In this document: positions 15,677 through 22,183 of the stretch, piece after piece
How the letters are laid out: every line of letters starts with the position of its first letter
Numbering within the stretch: the stretch's first letter is position 1
Source of the DNA: Rhodocyclaceae bacterium
GTDB taxonomy: Bacteria; Pseudomonadota; Gammaproteobacteria; Burkholderiales; Rhodocyclaceae
DNA length: 22,623 bases
Direction of reading: 5' to 3'
Assembly (NCBI GenBank): GCA_023230455.1
Contig: JALNXH010000032.1
Location: forward strand, 1-22,623
Program-made: the position numbers and the translations under genes
Notes under the pieces: generated by a model
Database searches by the model: none
The model's input: only the letters and a program-made list of their open reading frames with translations
What the model was told of the DNA's origin: nothing

Positions 15677-16951
15677 ATGTCCCTTAACGACCATGGCTGG
15701 GGCAACAACTCCAATCAGGACGGCAACAAGGGTGGCAAGGGCAACGACCAAGGCCCGCCCGACCTCGAAGAACTCTGGCGCGACTTCAATCGCCGCCTTT
15801 CCGGCGCCTTCGGCAAGAAGGGTGGCGGCGGAGGCTTCGGCGGGGTCACCCCGCCCAGCCTGAGTCCGCGCCAGTTCGGCGGCGGCGTGATGCTGCTGAT
15901 CGGCGTCGTCGCGGCAATCTGGCTGGCAAGCGGGTTTTATATCGTCGATGCCAGCCAGCGCGGTGTGGTGCTGCAGTTCGGACGCTACCTCGAAACCACC
16001 GAGCCCGGCTTGCGCTGGCGCCTGCCCTGGCCGATCCAGAGCCACGAGGTGGTGAATCTTTCCGGAGTGCGTACCGTTGAAGTTGGCTATCGCGGCTCCG
16101 AAAAGAACAAGGTGCTGAAAGAAGCGTTGATGCTGACCGATGACGAAAACATTGTCAGCGTGCAGTTCGCCGTGCAATACCTGATCAAGAGTCCGGTCGA
16201 TTATGTGTTCAAAAATCGCCATCCCGACGATGCGGTGATCCAGGCCGCTGAAACGGCAATTCGCGAAGTGGTGGGCAAGAACAAAATGGATTTCGTGCTC
16301 TACGAAGGTCGCGACGTGATCGCCGCAAATACCCAGAAGCTGATTCAGGACATCCTCGATCGTTATGAAACCGGTGTGCAGATTCGTTCGGTGACCATGC
16401 AGAGTACTCAGCCGCCGGAACAGGTACAGGCCGCGTTCGACGATGCGGTCAAGGCGGGGCAGGATCGAGAGCGGCAGAAGAACGAAGGTCAGGCTTACGC
16501 CAATGACGTGATTCCCCGCGCCCAGGGCGCTGCCTCGCGGCTGTTTGCGGAAGCCGACGGCTACAAGTCGCGGATCGTCGCCACTGCCGAGGGCGATGCC
16601 TCGCGCTTCAGCCAGATACTTACCGAATACAGCAAGGCGCCGGAAGTCACACGCAGCCGCATGTATCTGGAAACCCTGCAACAGATTTACACCAATACCA
16701 GCAAGGTGATGGTGGATGCGAAGGGATCGGGCAATCTGCTGTATCTGCCGCTGGACAAAGTGATGCAGGCCGCCGGCGCCCAGCTGGCAGCGCCGGCGGC
16801 CGATGCGGCGACACCTGCACCCGTTGCAGCCAAGGCGTCAACGTCATCCGGCGAAGCGCCGCCGCAGCTTGAAAAAACCCCGGCCGTCACCGGCAGCGGT
16901 GACCTCCGTTCGCGCGATTTCCTGCGCTCCCGCGAAAGGGGGGATCGTTAA
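15677..16951 (+). CDS. hflK: FtsH protease activity modulator HflK
   Basis: HflK, a SPFH/prohibitin-family protein, forms with HflC a membrane cage around the FtsH protease. The 424-residue protein starts MSLNDHGWGNN and has a Gly/Asn/Lys-rich cytoplasmic segment, one transmembrane helix (about 69-89: GVMLLIGVVAAIWLASGFYI), the SPFH domain (GVVLQFGRYLETTEPGLRWRLPWP) and a helical region. A Pro/Ala-rich tail ends in charged residues. The ATG at 15677 is preferred to the upstream GTG at 15659 because it gives the typical N-terminus. Its TAA overlaps the hflC ATG by one base. Confidence 0.96.
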   Translation: MSLNDHGWGNNSNQDGNKGGKGNDQGPPDLEELWRDFNRRLSGAFGKKGGGGGFGGVTPPSLSPRQFGGGVMLLIGVVAAIWLASGFYIVDASQRGVVLQFGRYLETTEPGLRWRLPWPIQSHEVVNLSGVRTVEVGYRGSEKNKVLKEALMLTDDENIVSVQFAVQYLIKSPVDYVFKNRHPDDAVIQAAETAIREVVGKNKMDFVLYEGRDVIAANTQKLIQDILDRYETGVQIRSVTMQSTQPPEQVQAAFDDAVKAGQDRERQKNEGQAYANDVIPRAQGAASRLFAEADGYKSRIVATAEGDASRFSQILTEYSKAPEVTRSRMYLETLQQIYTNTSKVMVDAKGSGNLLYLPLDKVMQAAGAQLAAPAADAATPAPVAAKASTSSGEAPPQLEKTPAVTGSGDLRSRDFLRSRERGDR

Positions 16952-17829
16952 TGCGCCGCTCTATTCCGTTTGTCGCCTCGCTGCTGCTGATGGCCCTGGT
17001 GGTCTTCGCTGCAACCGTATTCACTGTCGATCAGCGCCAGTTCGCGATCATTTTCCAGTTGGGTGAGATCCGCCAGGTGGTCACCGAACCGGGCCTCGCC
17101 TTCAAGTGGCCGATGATCCAGAACGTGCGTTTGTTCGACAAGCGCATCCTGACCATGGACTCGCCCGAACCTGAGCGCTTCCTCACCGCCGAGAAAAAAC
17201 CGGTGCTGGTCGATTCCTTCGTCAAGTGGCGTATCCACGACGTCAAGCAGTACTACATCTCGGTCAGCGGGGACGAGCAGCTAGCGCGTACGCGTCTTTC
17301 GCAAACTGTGAATTCGGGGCTGCGCGAAGAGTTCGGCAAGCGCACGGTGCATGATGTCGTCTCCGGCGAACGCGAAAAAATCATGGCCGAAGTGCTGAAA
17401 AAGGCCGATGCCGATGCCCGCACGATGGGGGTGCAGATCGTCGATGTGCGGCTGAAGCGCGTCGATTTCCCCTCCGAGGTTTCCGAGTCTGTCTATCGCC
17501 GCATGGAAACGGAGCGCAAGCGCGTTGCCAACGAGTTGCGTTCGACCGGTGCCGCCGAAGCGGAAAAAATCAAGGCCGATGCAGACCGGCAGCGCGAGGT
17601 GATCGTCGCCAATGCCTATCGCGACGCACAAAAGACCAAGGGCCAGGGCGACGCCAAGGCTGCCTCGATCTACGGCCAAGCCATGGGCCGGAATCCGGAG
17701 TTCTACGCGTTCTATCGCAGCATGGAAGCCTATCGCAGCAGTTTCAAGAGCAAGAGCGATCTGCTGGTGGTGGAGCCCAATTCCGACTTCTTCAAATACC
17801 TGAAGAACGCGGGCAAGGGCAGCAAGTAA
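16951..17829 (+). CDS. hflC: FtsH protease activity modulator HflC
   Basis: HflC is the partner of HflK in the FtsH-regulating complex. The 292-residue protein has an N-terminal transmembrane segment (about 5-25: IPFVASLLLMALVVFAATVF), the SPFH domain (AIIFQLGEIRQVVTEPGLAFKWP), and the long coiled-coil region with AAEAEKIKADADRQREVIVANAY. A strong AAGGGGGG lies before the ATG, which overlaps the hflK stop by one base. A DUF2065 gene follows 8 nt later. Confidence 0.97.
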   Translation: MRRSIPFVASLLLMALVVFAATVFTVDQRQFAIIFQLGEIRQVVTEPGLAFKWPMIQNVRLFDKRILTMDSPEPERFLTAEKKPVLVDSFVKWRIHDVKQYYISVSGDEQLARTRLSQTVNSGLREEFGKRTVHDVVSGEREKIMAEVLKKADADARTMGVQIVDVRLKRVDFPSEVSESVYRRMETERKRVANELRSTGAAEAEKIKADADRQREVIVANAYRDAQKTKGQGDAKAASIYGQAMGRNPEFYAFYRSMEAYRSSFKSKSDLLVVEPNSDFFKYLKNAGKGSK

Positions 17830-17837
17830 GCCGCGCC

Positions 17838-18023
17838 GTGGGAACCACTCTGTTCATGGCGTTTGCCCTGATGCTGGTAATCGAGGGCCTGCTGCCGTTC
17901 ATCGCGCCGCACATCTGGCGCGAGACGTTTCGCCGGGTCACCAGTTTCAATGACGGCCAGATTCGTTTCATCGGCTTGTCGTCGATATTGGTCGGCCTTG
18001 TGTTGTTGTGGGTGCTGAAATGA
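17838..18023 (+). CDS. DUF2065 family small membrane protein (YjeT-like)
   Basis: This 61-residue protein has two hydrophobic helices (FMAFALMLVIEGLLPFIAP and GLSSILVGLVLLWVL) joined by a short polar loop containing ETFRRVTSFNDGQIRFIG, the DUF2065/YjeT pattern. The biochemical role is unknown. The start is a GTG at 17838, with an internal ATG at 17856 as an alternative that would shorten the first helix. It sits 8 nt after hflC and overlaps hisZ (ATGA). The conserved position beside hflKC hints at a membrane quality-control link, but this is inference. Confidence 0.85.
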   Translation: MGTTLFMAFALMLVIEGLLPFIAPHIWRETFRRVTSFNDGQIRFIGLSSILVGLVLLWVLK

Positions 18024-19183
18024 ATCGCTGGCTGTTGCCGGAAGCAATCGAAGACATCCTGCCTGCCGAGGCGCGCCGTATCGAGGTCCTGCGTCGGCGC
18101 CTGCTCGACGCCTGCGCGCGCCAGGGCTACGAATTCGTCATGCCGCCGCTGCTCGAATACGTCGAGTCGTTGCTCACTGGCAGCGGTCGCGATCTCGATC
18201 TGCGCACGTTCAAGCTGGTCGATCAACTCTCCGGCCGCACGATGGGCGTGCGCGCCGATATCACGCCGCAGGTGGCGCGGATCGACGCCCACTTGCTCAA
18301 CCGCGGCGGCGTGACGCGGCTGTGCTATTGCGGCAGCGTGCTGCATACCCTGCCCGCCGGATTCAATGCGACCCGCGAGCCGCTGCAACTTGGCGCCGAG
18401 CTTTACGGCCACAGCGGCCTGGAGGCCGACATCGAGATCGTCCGCCTGCTGGCGGAAACGCTTGCCGCCGCCGAGGTTCCCGCGCTGCGGATCGACCTTG
18501 GCCATGTCGGCCTGTTCCGCACCCTCACCGCGGCGGCCGGCTTCGATAGTCAAGCCGAGGAGGACGTGTTCGCGCTGTTGCAGGCCAAGGATCAGCCCGG
18601 TTTGCGCGAGCGCCTGGCGTCGGTGGCGGAGCCGCTGCGTTCGGCGCTGCTGGCCTTGCCTGAGCTCTACGGCGGGCGGGAGGTGCTGGATCGTGCGCTA
18701 CGTCTGCTGCCCGCCGCGGTGCGGCCGCCGTTGGAGGAATTGAGCCGTCTGGCCGATGCATTGACCGGCCTGCCGGTGAGTTTCGACCTTGCCGACCTGC
18801 GCGGCTATCACTATCACACCGGCGTCGTCTTCGCTGTTTACTGCGCCGGCAGCCCGGGCGCGGTGGCACTCGGCGGGCGTTACGACCGCGTCGGCAAGGC
18901 CTTCGGCCGCAGTCGGCCGGCAAGCGGATTTTCCGTCGACCTGCGCGAACTGGCGCGTCTCGCGCCTGCGGCAGCTGCACGTGGTGCGGTGCTGGCGCCA
19001 TGGCCGGCGAATGACGACCCGGCCGATCCGTTGCATGCCGAAGTGCGGCGTCTGCGCGCCGCCGGCGAAACCGTCGTTCTTGCGCTGCCCGGACACGAAG
19101 GGTCGTGGCGCGAGGCCGGTTGCGATCGCCGCCTGACGCTTAACGGCGGCCGCTGGACACTCGAAACACTCGAAGAGAATTAA
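18020..19183 (+). CDS. hisZ: ATP phosphoribosyltransferase regulatory subunit HisZ
   Basis: HisZ is a HisRS-like protein without synthetase activity that completes and regulates the short form of HisG in the first step of histidine synthesis. The 387-residue product shows the class II-like core (MPPLLEYVESLLTGSG, MGVRADITPQVARIDAH, LRGYHYHTGVVFAVY, ALGGRYDRVGKAFGR). It lacks the HisRS C-terminal anticodon-binding domain and the strict histidine-binding signature seen in the window's hisS. The ATG at 18020 overlaps the DUF2065 stop. Its presence implies a short-form hisG elsewhere in the genome. purA follows after 12 nt. Confidence 0.95.
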   Translation: MNRWLLPEAIEDILPAEARRIEVLRRRLLDACARQGYEFVMPPLLEYVESLLTGSGRDLDLRTFKLVDQLSGRTMGVRADITPQVARIDAHLLNRGGVTRLCYCGSVLHTLPAGFNATREPLQLGAELYGHSGLEADIEIVRLLAETLAAAEVPALRIDLGHVGLFRTLTAAAGFDSQAEEDVFALLQAKDQPGLRERLASVAEPLRSALLALPELYGGREVLDRALRLLPAAVRPPLEELSRLADALTGLPVSFDLADLRGYHYHTGVVFAVYCAGSPGAVALGGRYDRVGKAFGRSRPASGFSVDLRELARLAPAAAARGAVLAPWPANDDPADPLHAEVRRLRAAGETVVLALPGHEGSWREAGCDRRLTLNGGRWTLETLEEN

Positions 19184-19195
19184 GGAATCCTTTTC

Positions 19196-20518
19196 ATGAC
19201 AAGCACTACCGCCCGCAACGTCGTTGTCGTCGGCACCCAGTGGGGCGACGAAGGCAAGGGCAAGATCGTCGACTGGCTGACCGACCACTCGCAAGGCGTC
19301 GTCCGCTTCCAGGGCGGCCACAACGCCGGCCACACACTGGTCATCGGCGGCAAAAAGACCGTACTGCACCTGGTGCCCTCGGGCATCCTGCGCGACGGCG
19401 TCACCTGCTACATCGGCAACGGCGTGGTGCTTTCGCCCGAAGCGCTGATCAAGGAACTCGACGAACTGCGCGCCGCCGGTATTGACGCCGAAGCGCGGAT
19501 CAAAATTTCCGAAGCCTGCCCGCTGATCCTGCCCTACCACCAAGCCATCGACATCGCCCGCGAAGTCGCCCGCGGCAGCAATAAGATCGGCACCACCGGG
19601 CGCGGCATCGGTCCGGCCTACGAAGACAAGGTCGCCCGCCGCGCCATCCGCTTACAGGACCTGGCCAAGCCCAAACGTTTTGCCGAGAAGCTGGCCGAGC
19701 TTTTGGAATATCACAACTTCATGTTGAAGAACTACCACGGCGCCGCGGTGGTGGACTTCCAGAAAACCCTCGACGCAGCGTTGGCCATCGCCCCGCGCCT
19801 GACCGCGATGATCGCCGACGTTCCCCGCGCCCTCTACGACGCCAACAAGGCCGGCGCCAACCTGTTGTTCGAAGGTGCGCAGGGCACGCTGCTTGACATC
19901 GACCACGGCACCTATCCTTACGTCACTTCCAGCAACTGCGTCGCCGGTGCGGCGGCGGCCGGCGCCGGCGTCGGTCCCGGCATGCTGCACTACGTGCTTG
20001 GCATCACCAAGGCCTATACCACCCGCGTCGGCAGCGGCCCGTTCCCGACCGAGCTCTACGACGCCGTGGACAAGCAGGACCCGGTGGGCAAGCATATGGC
20101 CACCAAGGGCCATGAATTCGGCGCCACCACCGGCCGCGCCCGCCGCTGCGGCTGGTTCGACGCCGCCGCGCTGAAGCGCTCGATCCAGATCAACGGTGTC
20201 TCTGGCCTATGCATCACCAAGCTCGACGTCCTCGACGGTGTCGAAGAGCTCAAGATCTGCACCGGCTACAGGATCAACGGCGCGGTGTCCGACATCCTTC
20301 CCGTCGGCGCCGACGACCTGGCCTGTTGCGAACCGATCTACGAAACCCTGCCGGGCTGGACCGAGACCACCGTCGGCGTCAAGACCCTCGACGGCCTGCC
20401 GGCCACCGCTCGTGCCTACATCAAACGCATCGAAACCGTCTGCGGCGTGCCGGTTGACATGATCTCCACCGGTCCTGACCGGGAAGAGACCATCGTGCTG
20501 CGGCATCCGTTCAAGTAA
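19196..20518 (+). CDS. purA: Adenylosuccinate synthetase
   Basis: PurA couples GTP hydrolysis to joining IMP and aspartate, the first committed step to AMP. The P-loop GTQWGDEGKGK spans residues 13-23 with catalytic D18, and GGHNAGH places the catalytic H46. Further family blocks are GTTGRGIGPAYEDK, FEGAQGTLLDIDHGTYPYVTSSN and GRARRCGWFD. Length (440 residues) is normal. AAGGA before the ATG supports the start. It is the last conserved chromosomal gene before the terminator and the accessory DNA. Confidence 0.98.
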   Translation: MTSTTARNVVVVGTQWGDEGKGKIVDWLTDHSQGVVRFQGGHNAGHTLVIGGKKTVLHLVPSGILRDGVTCYIGNGVVLSPEALIKELDELRAAGIDAEARIKISEACPLILPYHQAIDIAREVARGSNKIGTTGRGIGPAYEDKVARRAIRLQDLAKPKRFAEKLAELLEYHNFMLKNYHGAAVVDFQKTLDAALAIAPRLTAMIADVPRALYDANKAGANLLFEGAQGTLLDIDHGTYPYVTSSNCVAGAAAAGAGVGPGMLHYVLGITKAYTTRVGSGPFPTELYDAVDKQDPVGKHMATKGHEFGATTGRARRCGWFDAAALKRSIQINGVSGLCITKLDVLDGVEELKICTGYRINGAVSDILPVGADDLACCEPIYETLPGWTETTVGVKTLDGLPATARAYIKRIETVCGVPVDMISTGPDREETIVLRHPFK

Positions 20519-20532
20519 GCCGAAGCCGATCA

Positions 20533-20579
20533 CATGAAAGCAAACGGGGCAAGCAGCGCTTGCCCCGTTTGCTTTCATG
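20533..20579 (+). terminator. Strong bidirectional terminator after purA
   Basis: A perfect 22-bp inverted repeat (20533-20554 with 20558-20579) has a 3-nt centre. The GC core GGGGCAAGC/GCTTGCCCC is flanked by A-rich sequence on the left (AAAGCAAAC) and T-rich sequence on the right (GTTTGCTTT), so the outer stem supplies the U tract in either direction. It ends the hfq-purA gene string and marks the border to the accessory region. Confidence 0.85.
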
Positions 20580-20721
20580 GGCCAGAAAATCAGGGGAGGA
20601 GGGTCGAATTTGCCGTCTCCACTCGGCCCAAGCGGCTGCTCGCGTTTTCTCCCCAGTGCGGCCATTCGTGCTCGCCACCCAGACTCCAAGAACAATCCAC
20701 AGGCGTCCGGCATATTGGAGT
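20580..20721. other. Gene-free spacer between the purA terminator and the cassette region
   Basis: I see no convincing gene, RNA or repeat here. Open frames on both strands are short and resemble nothing I recognise. This is where an integron attI site would be expected if the cassette reading is right, but I cannot identify one, and no integrase gene is present in the window. Confidence 0.5.
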
Positions 20722-20730
20722 TGTTATACT
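20722..20730 (+). promoter_or_regulatory. Putative extended -10 promoter of cassette 1
   Basis: TG-T-TATACT is an extended -10 with TATACT matching TATAAT at five of six bases. No clear -35 is present. Transcription would begin near 20737, 24 nt before the small ORF ATG. Confidence 0.4.
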
Positions 20731-20760
20731 GACAGCATGAATTCCAAGTGACTGAACGTC

Positions 20761-20880
20761 ATGGACAAAGAACAGCTTATCGCGCGTCATCAATATCATC
20801 TGTTATACGGACCCCAATGCCCGTGTAAACACTGTTGGGCAGAAGCATCAGATCATCTATCTACGGGAACAGGTACATGA
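20761..20880 (+). CDS. Small Cys-rich ORF, 39 residues, unknown
   Basis: I do not recognise this protein. It begins MDKEQLIARHQYHLLYGPQ and contains a CPCKHCW cluster (C20, C22, C25) with nearby H10, H13 and H24, a plausible zinc- or metal-binding knuckle. There is no signal peptide or membrane segment. The stop overlaps the start of the lipoprotein gene (ATGA at 20877-20880), which suggests translational coupling. There is no clear Shine-Dalgarno, and the only upstream start in frame before a stop at 20749 is a CTG. Too short for default gene finders. It could be a leader peptide controlling the lipoprotein, or a non-coding accident. Confidence 0.45.
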   Translation: MDKEQLIARHQYHLLYGPQCPCKHCWAEASDHLSTGTGT

Positions 20881-21338
20881 CGCACAGCAATATTGCCATT
20901 TCATTCTTGGTGATTTTCATAATGTCGGCTTGTGCAACCAATCTTGGAAAGCCGACAAAATCAGAGGTGGATCAAGCAAACCAGATTTGTACCAGCCAAG
21001 TCATCGCCGACAGAGCAGCGAAGATGCGGAATTCTTTCAGTCGGTGGCTGATATGCAAGGAAGAGCACTATATGCCACTGGAAATTAGACAGTACCCAGA
21101 TAAAGAAGCCGAAATTCGTGAAATATACAAAAAGCTAAAGCCAATGGCATGGGCAGTCGACATGGGAACAATTAAGGTCGAAGCTGTATATGACCAGTGG
21201 GACAAAATGAAATCCGAGTTAAGTATGAACTATGAGGTTTGTGCTAAACGAAGTGACGGCTCGCAAAAGTGCATTCCTAAAGGCACAGCGGTCATCTTCA
21301 TGGAATCGAAGGATGGGGATATTGTTCCTGTCAGGTAA
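20877..21338 (+). CDS. Hypothetical lipoprotein, unknown family
   Basis: This 153-residue protein has a clear lipoprotein signal: MTHSNIAISFLVIFIMSAC with lipobox IMSAC and lipidated C19. The mature part is charged and largely helical in style, with four more cysteines (C38, C60, C122, C132) that could form two disulfides in the periplasm, and a central IYKKLKPMAWAVD stretch. I do not recognise the family. The ATG at 20877 is chosen because it gives the signal peptide and the ATGA overlap. A TTG at 20835 would add 14 charged residues before the signal. Base composition is clearly more AT-rich than in the upstream housekeeping genes, a sign of transfer. An attC-like site begins 4 nt after the stop. 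Confidence 0.75.
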   Translation: MTHSNIAISFLVIFIMSACATNLGKPTKSEVDQANQICTSQVIADRAAKMRNSFSRWLICKEEHYMPLEIRQYPDKEAEIREIYKKLKPMAWAVDMGTIKVEAVYDQWDKMKSELSMNYEVCAKRSDGSQKCIPKGTAVIFMESKDGDIVPVR

Positions 21339-21341
21339 AGT

Positions 21342-21407
21342 GCCCAACCCGTCGGTTCACACGGACTCCGCACCTGCGGCGCTCCGCCGGTGACCTTCAC
21401 GTTCGGC
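21342..21407 (+). other. attC recombination site (cassette 1)
   Basis: The folded site has all attC parts in order. The R box is GCCCAAC (21342-21348) pairing with GTTCGGC (21401-21407) at six of seven positions. The unpaired central spacers are 5 nt on each side, CCGTC (21349-21353) and TTCAC (21396-21400). In the L box, GGT-CAC-CGG pairs with CCG-GTG-ACC (21387-21395), leaving T21357 and A21361 extrahelical. A central hairpin CCGC-ACCT-GCGG forms the variable terminal structure. The right core GTTCGGC deviates at one base from GTTRRRY. It lies 4 nt after a stop codon, as expected for a cassette. Confidence 0.7.
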
Positions 21408-21423
21408 CTCTTGAATCATGGGC

Positions 21424-21452
21424 TGGACATCTATACGCCTTAGGAGTATAGT
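21424..21452 (+). promoter_or_regulatory. Promoter of the higBA-like operon
   Basis: The -35 TGGACA (21424-21429) and -10 TATAGT (21447-21452) each match consensus at five of six bases and are 17 bp apart. The predicted transcription start falls at about 21458-21460, on the toxin ATG at 21459, so the mRNA may be leaderless. It lies just inside cassette 2, giving the pair its own promoter. Confidence 0.65.
21431..21451 (+). promoter_or_regulatory. 21-bp operator palindrome for the HigA-like antitoxin
   Basis: The dyad CTATAC-N-CCT-N-AGG-N-GTATAG is symmetric at every position except the centre (21441) and one mirrored pair (21437/21445). It fills the spacer between -35 and -10 and covers most of the -10, so a bound dimer would block RNA polymerase. 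Autoregulation by the HTH antitoxin, alone or with its toxin, is the family norm. Binding here is inferred. Confidence 0.65.
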
Positions 21453-21458
21453 CACACA

Positions 21459-21770
21459 ATGCATACCGTAGTCGAAACGTTGCTGTTCCAGCGCCAGTGG
21501 CCGCTCTATTGGACCGAAGAGGAGCGCGGCGCATTCGCTGCGTATATTGCAGAGCACCCCACTGCCGGAGATGTCGTGCCCGGGTCCGGCGGCATTCGCA
21601 AGGTGCGTTGGGGAAGAGCTGGTTCGGGCAAGTCGGGCGGTATTCGGGTGATCTATTTCACTCGCAACGCAGAAGGTGAAGTGGTCTTGCTCACGCTGTA
21701 CGCGAAGTCGAAAACTGACAACCTCACCGGCCCCAAGTTGAAGGAGATTCGCCGTGTCCTCGAAGAGTAA
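21459..21770 (+). CDS. higB: RelE/HigB-family mRNA interferase toxin (HigB2-like)
   Basis: The 103-residue protein resembles the HigB2 branch of RelE-fold toxins, which cleave mRNA on the ribosome. Shared marks are an N-terminal VVETLLFQRQW strand, a GDVVPGSGGIRKVRW block, the basic GSGKSGGIRVIYF region, and the VVLLTLYAKSKTDNL strand before a C-terminal helix. The Lys/Arg and Tyr residues in these last parts are the catalytic type. The gene is toxin-first, as in hig operons, and overlaps the antitoxin gene by 17 nt. The AGGAG at 21442-21446 is 12 nt from the ATG and would lie outside the mRNA if the predicted promoter is right. The V. cholerae HigB2 relative also lives in an integron. Confidence 0.85.
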   Translation: MHTVVETLLFQRQWPLYWTEEERGAFAAYIAEHPTAGDVVPGSGGIRKVRWGRAGSGKSGGIRVIYFTRNAEGEVVLLTLYAKSKTDNLTGPKLKEIRRVLEE

Positions 21771-22068
21771 GCCCCTCACCAAGTCGGAATTGGCAACCCA
21801 CGAAGCCAAACGCGACCTTGCTGCTGACCTGTTGCAGTCAGTGCGCGAAATGAAGGCCGGTCAGGTTCATGTTGTTTCATCGCCCGTCATTGAGGCGCGA
21901 AAGAAAACTGGCCTGTCACAGTCGCAGTTTGCAGCGCTCATTGGCGTATCTGTTCGCACCTTGCAAGGTTGGGAGCAAGGCCGCAAACAGCCGAGCGGTG
22001 CTGCCCGCACTTTGCTGGCTATCGCAAGCACAAATCCCAAAGCAATATTGGCGGTTGCAGGTAGGTAG
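21754..22068 (+). CDS. higA: HTH antitoxin, HigA2-like
   Basis: The 104-residue partner has an extended, charged N-terminus (the likely toxin-binding part) and a C-terminal helix-turn-helix of the XRE/HigA type at about 54-76 (LSQSQFAALIGVSVRTLQGW) followed by EQGRKQPSGAARTLL. It should neutralise the upstream toxin and repress the operon at the 21-bp palindrome. The start is a GTG at 21754, fixed by a perfect AAGGAG at 21741-21746 seven nt upstream. That is a much better initiation site than the toxin's, which favours excess antitoxin. An attC-like palindrome starts 18 nt after the stop. Confidence 0.87.
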   Translation: MSSKSKPLTKSELATHEAKRDLAADLLQSVREMKAGQVHVVSSPVIEARKKTGLSQSQFAALIGVSVRTLQGWEQGRKQPSGAARTLLAIASTNPKAILAVAGR

Positions 22069-22085
22069 CGTTGCGTGCGCCAGAG

Positions 22086-22172
22086 GCCGAACCCTGCGGT
22101 CGACCCCGTTCGCTTCGCTCTCTGGACGCTGAGCGATGAAGCCGCGTAGCGCCGGTCACCTTGAACTACTAC
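22086..22172 (+). other. attC-like site (cassette 2) with a degenerate right end
   Basis: The left end GCCGAAC-CCTGC-GGT matches the layout and much of the sequence of the first attC (GCCCAAC-CCGTC-GGT). In the L box, GGT pairs with ACC (22158-22160) and GACC (22102-22105) with GGTC (22154-22157), leaving C22101 extrahelical, the same place as in site 1. The right side CGCCGGT-C-ACCTT is also shared. A central stem pairs GCTTC and GCTC (22112-22120) with GAGC and GAAGC (22131-22142). The expected right R box is missing: CTACTAC stands where GTTCGGC should be. It is either decayed or a non-canonical junction. Confidence 0.5.
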
Positions 22173-22183
22173 AAGGCCGCTGA

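Noticed and set aside
15632..16681. 349-codon open frame on the minus strand
   Set aside because: It is antisense to hflK and has no recognisable domain.
20560..20799. Short open frames on both strands after the purA terminator
   Set aside because: They have no start signals, recognisable domains or consistent codon use, and several cross the terminator palindrome.
22061..22172. GTAGGTAG paired with CTACTAC as the outer stem of attC site 2
   Set aside because: It would need very unequal spacers (29 nt against 5 nt) and breaks the attC layout, so chance is more likely.
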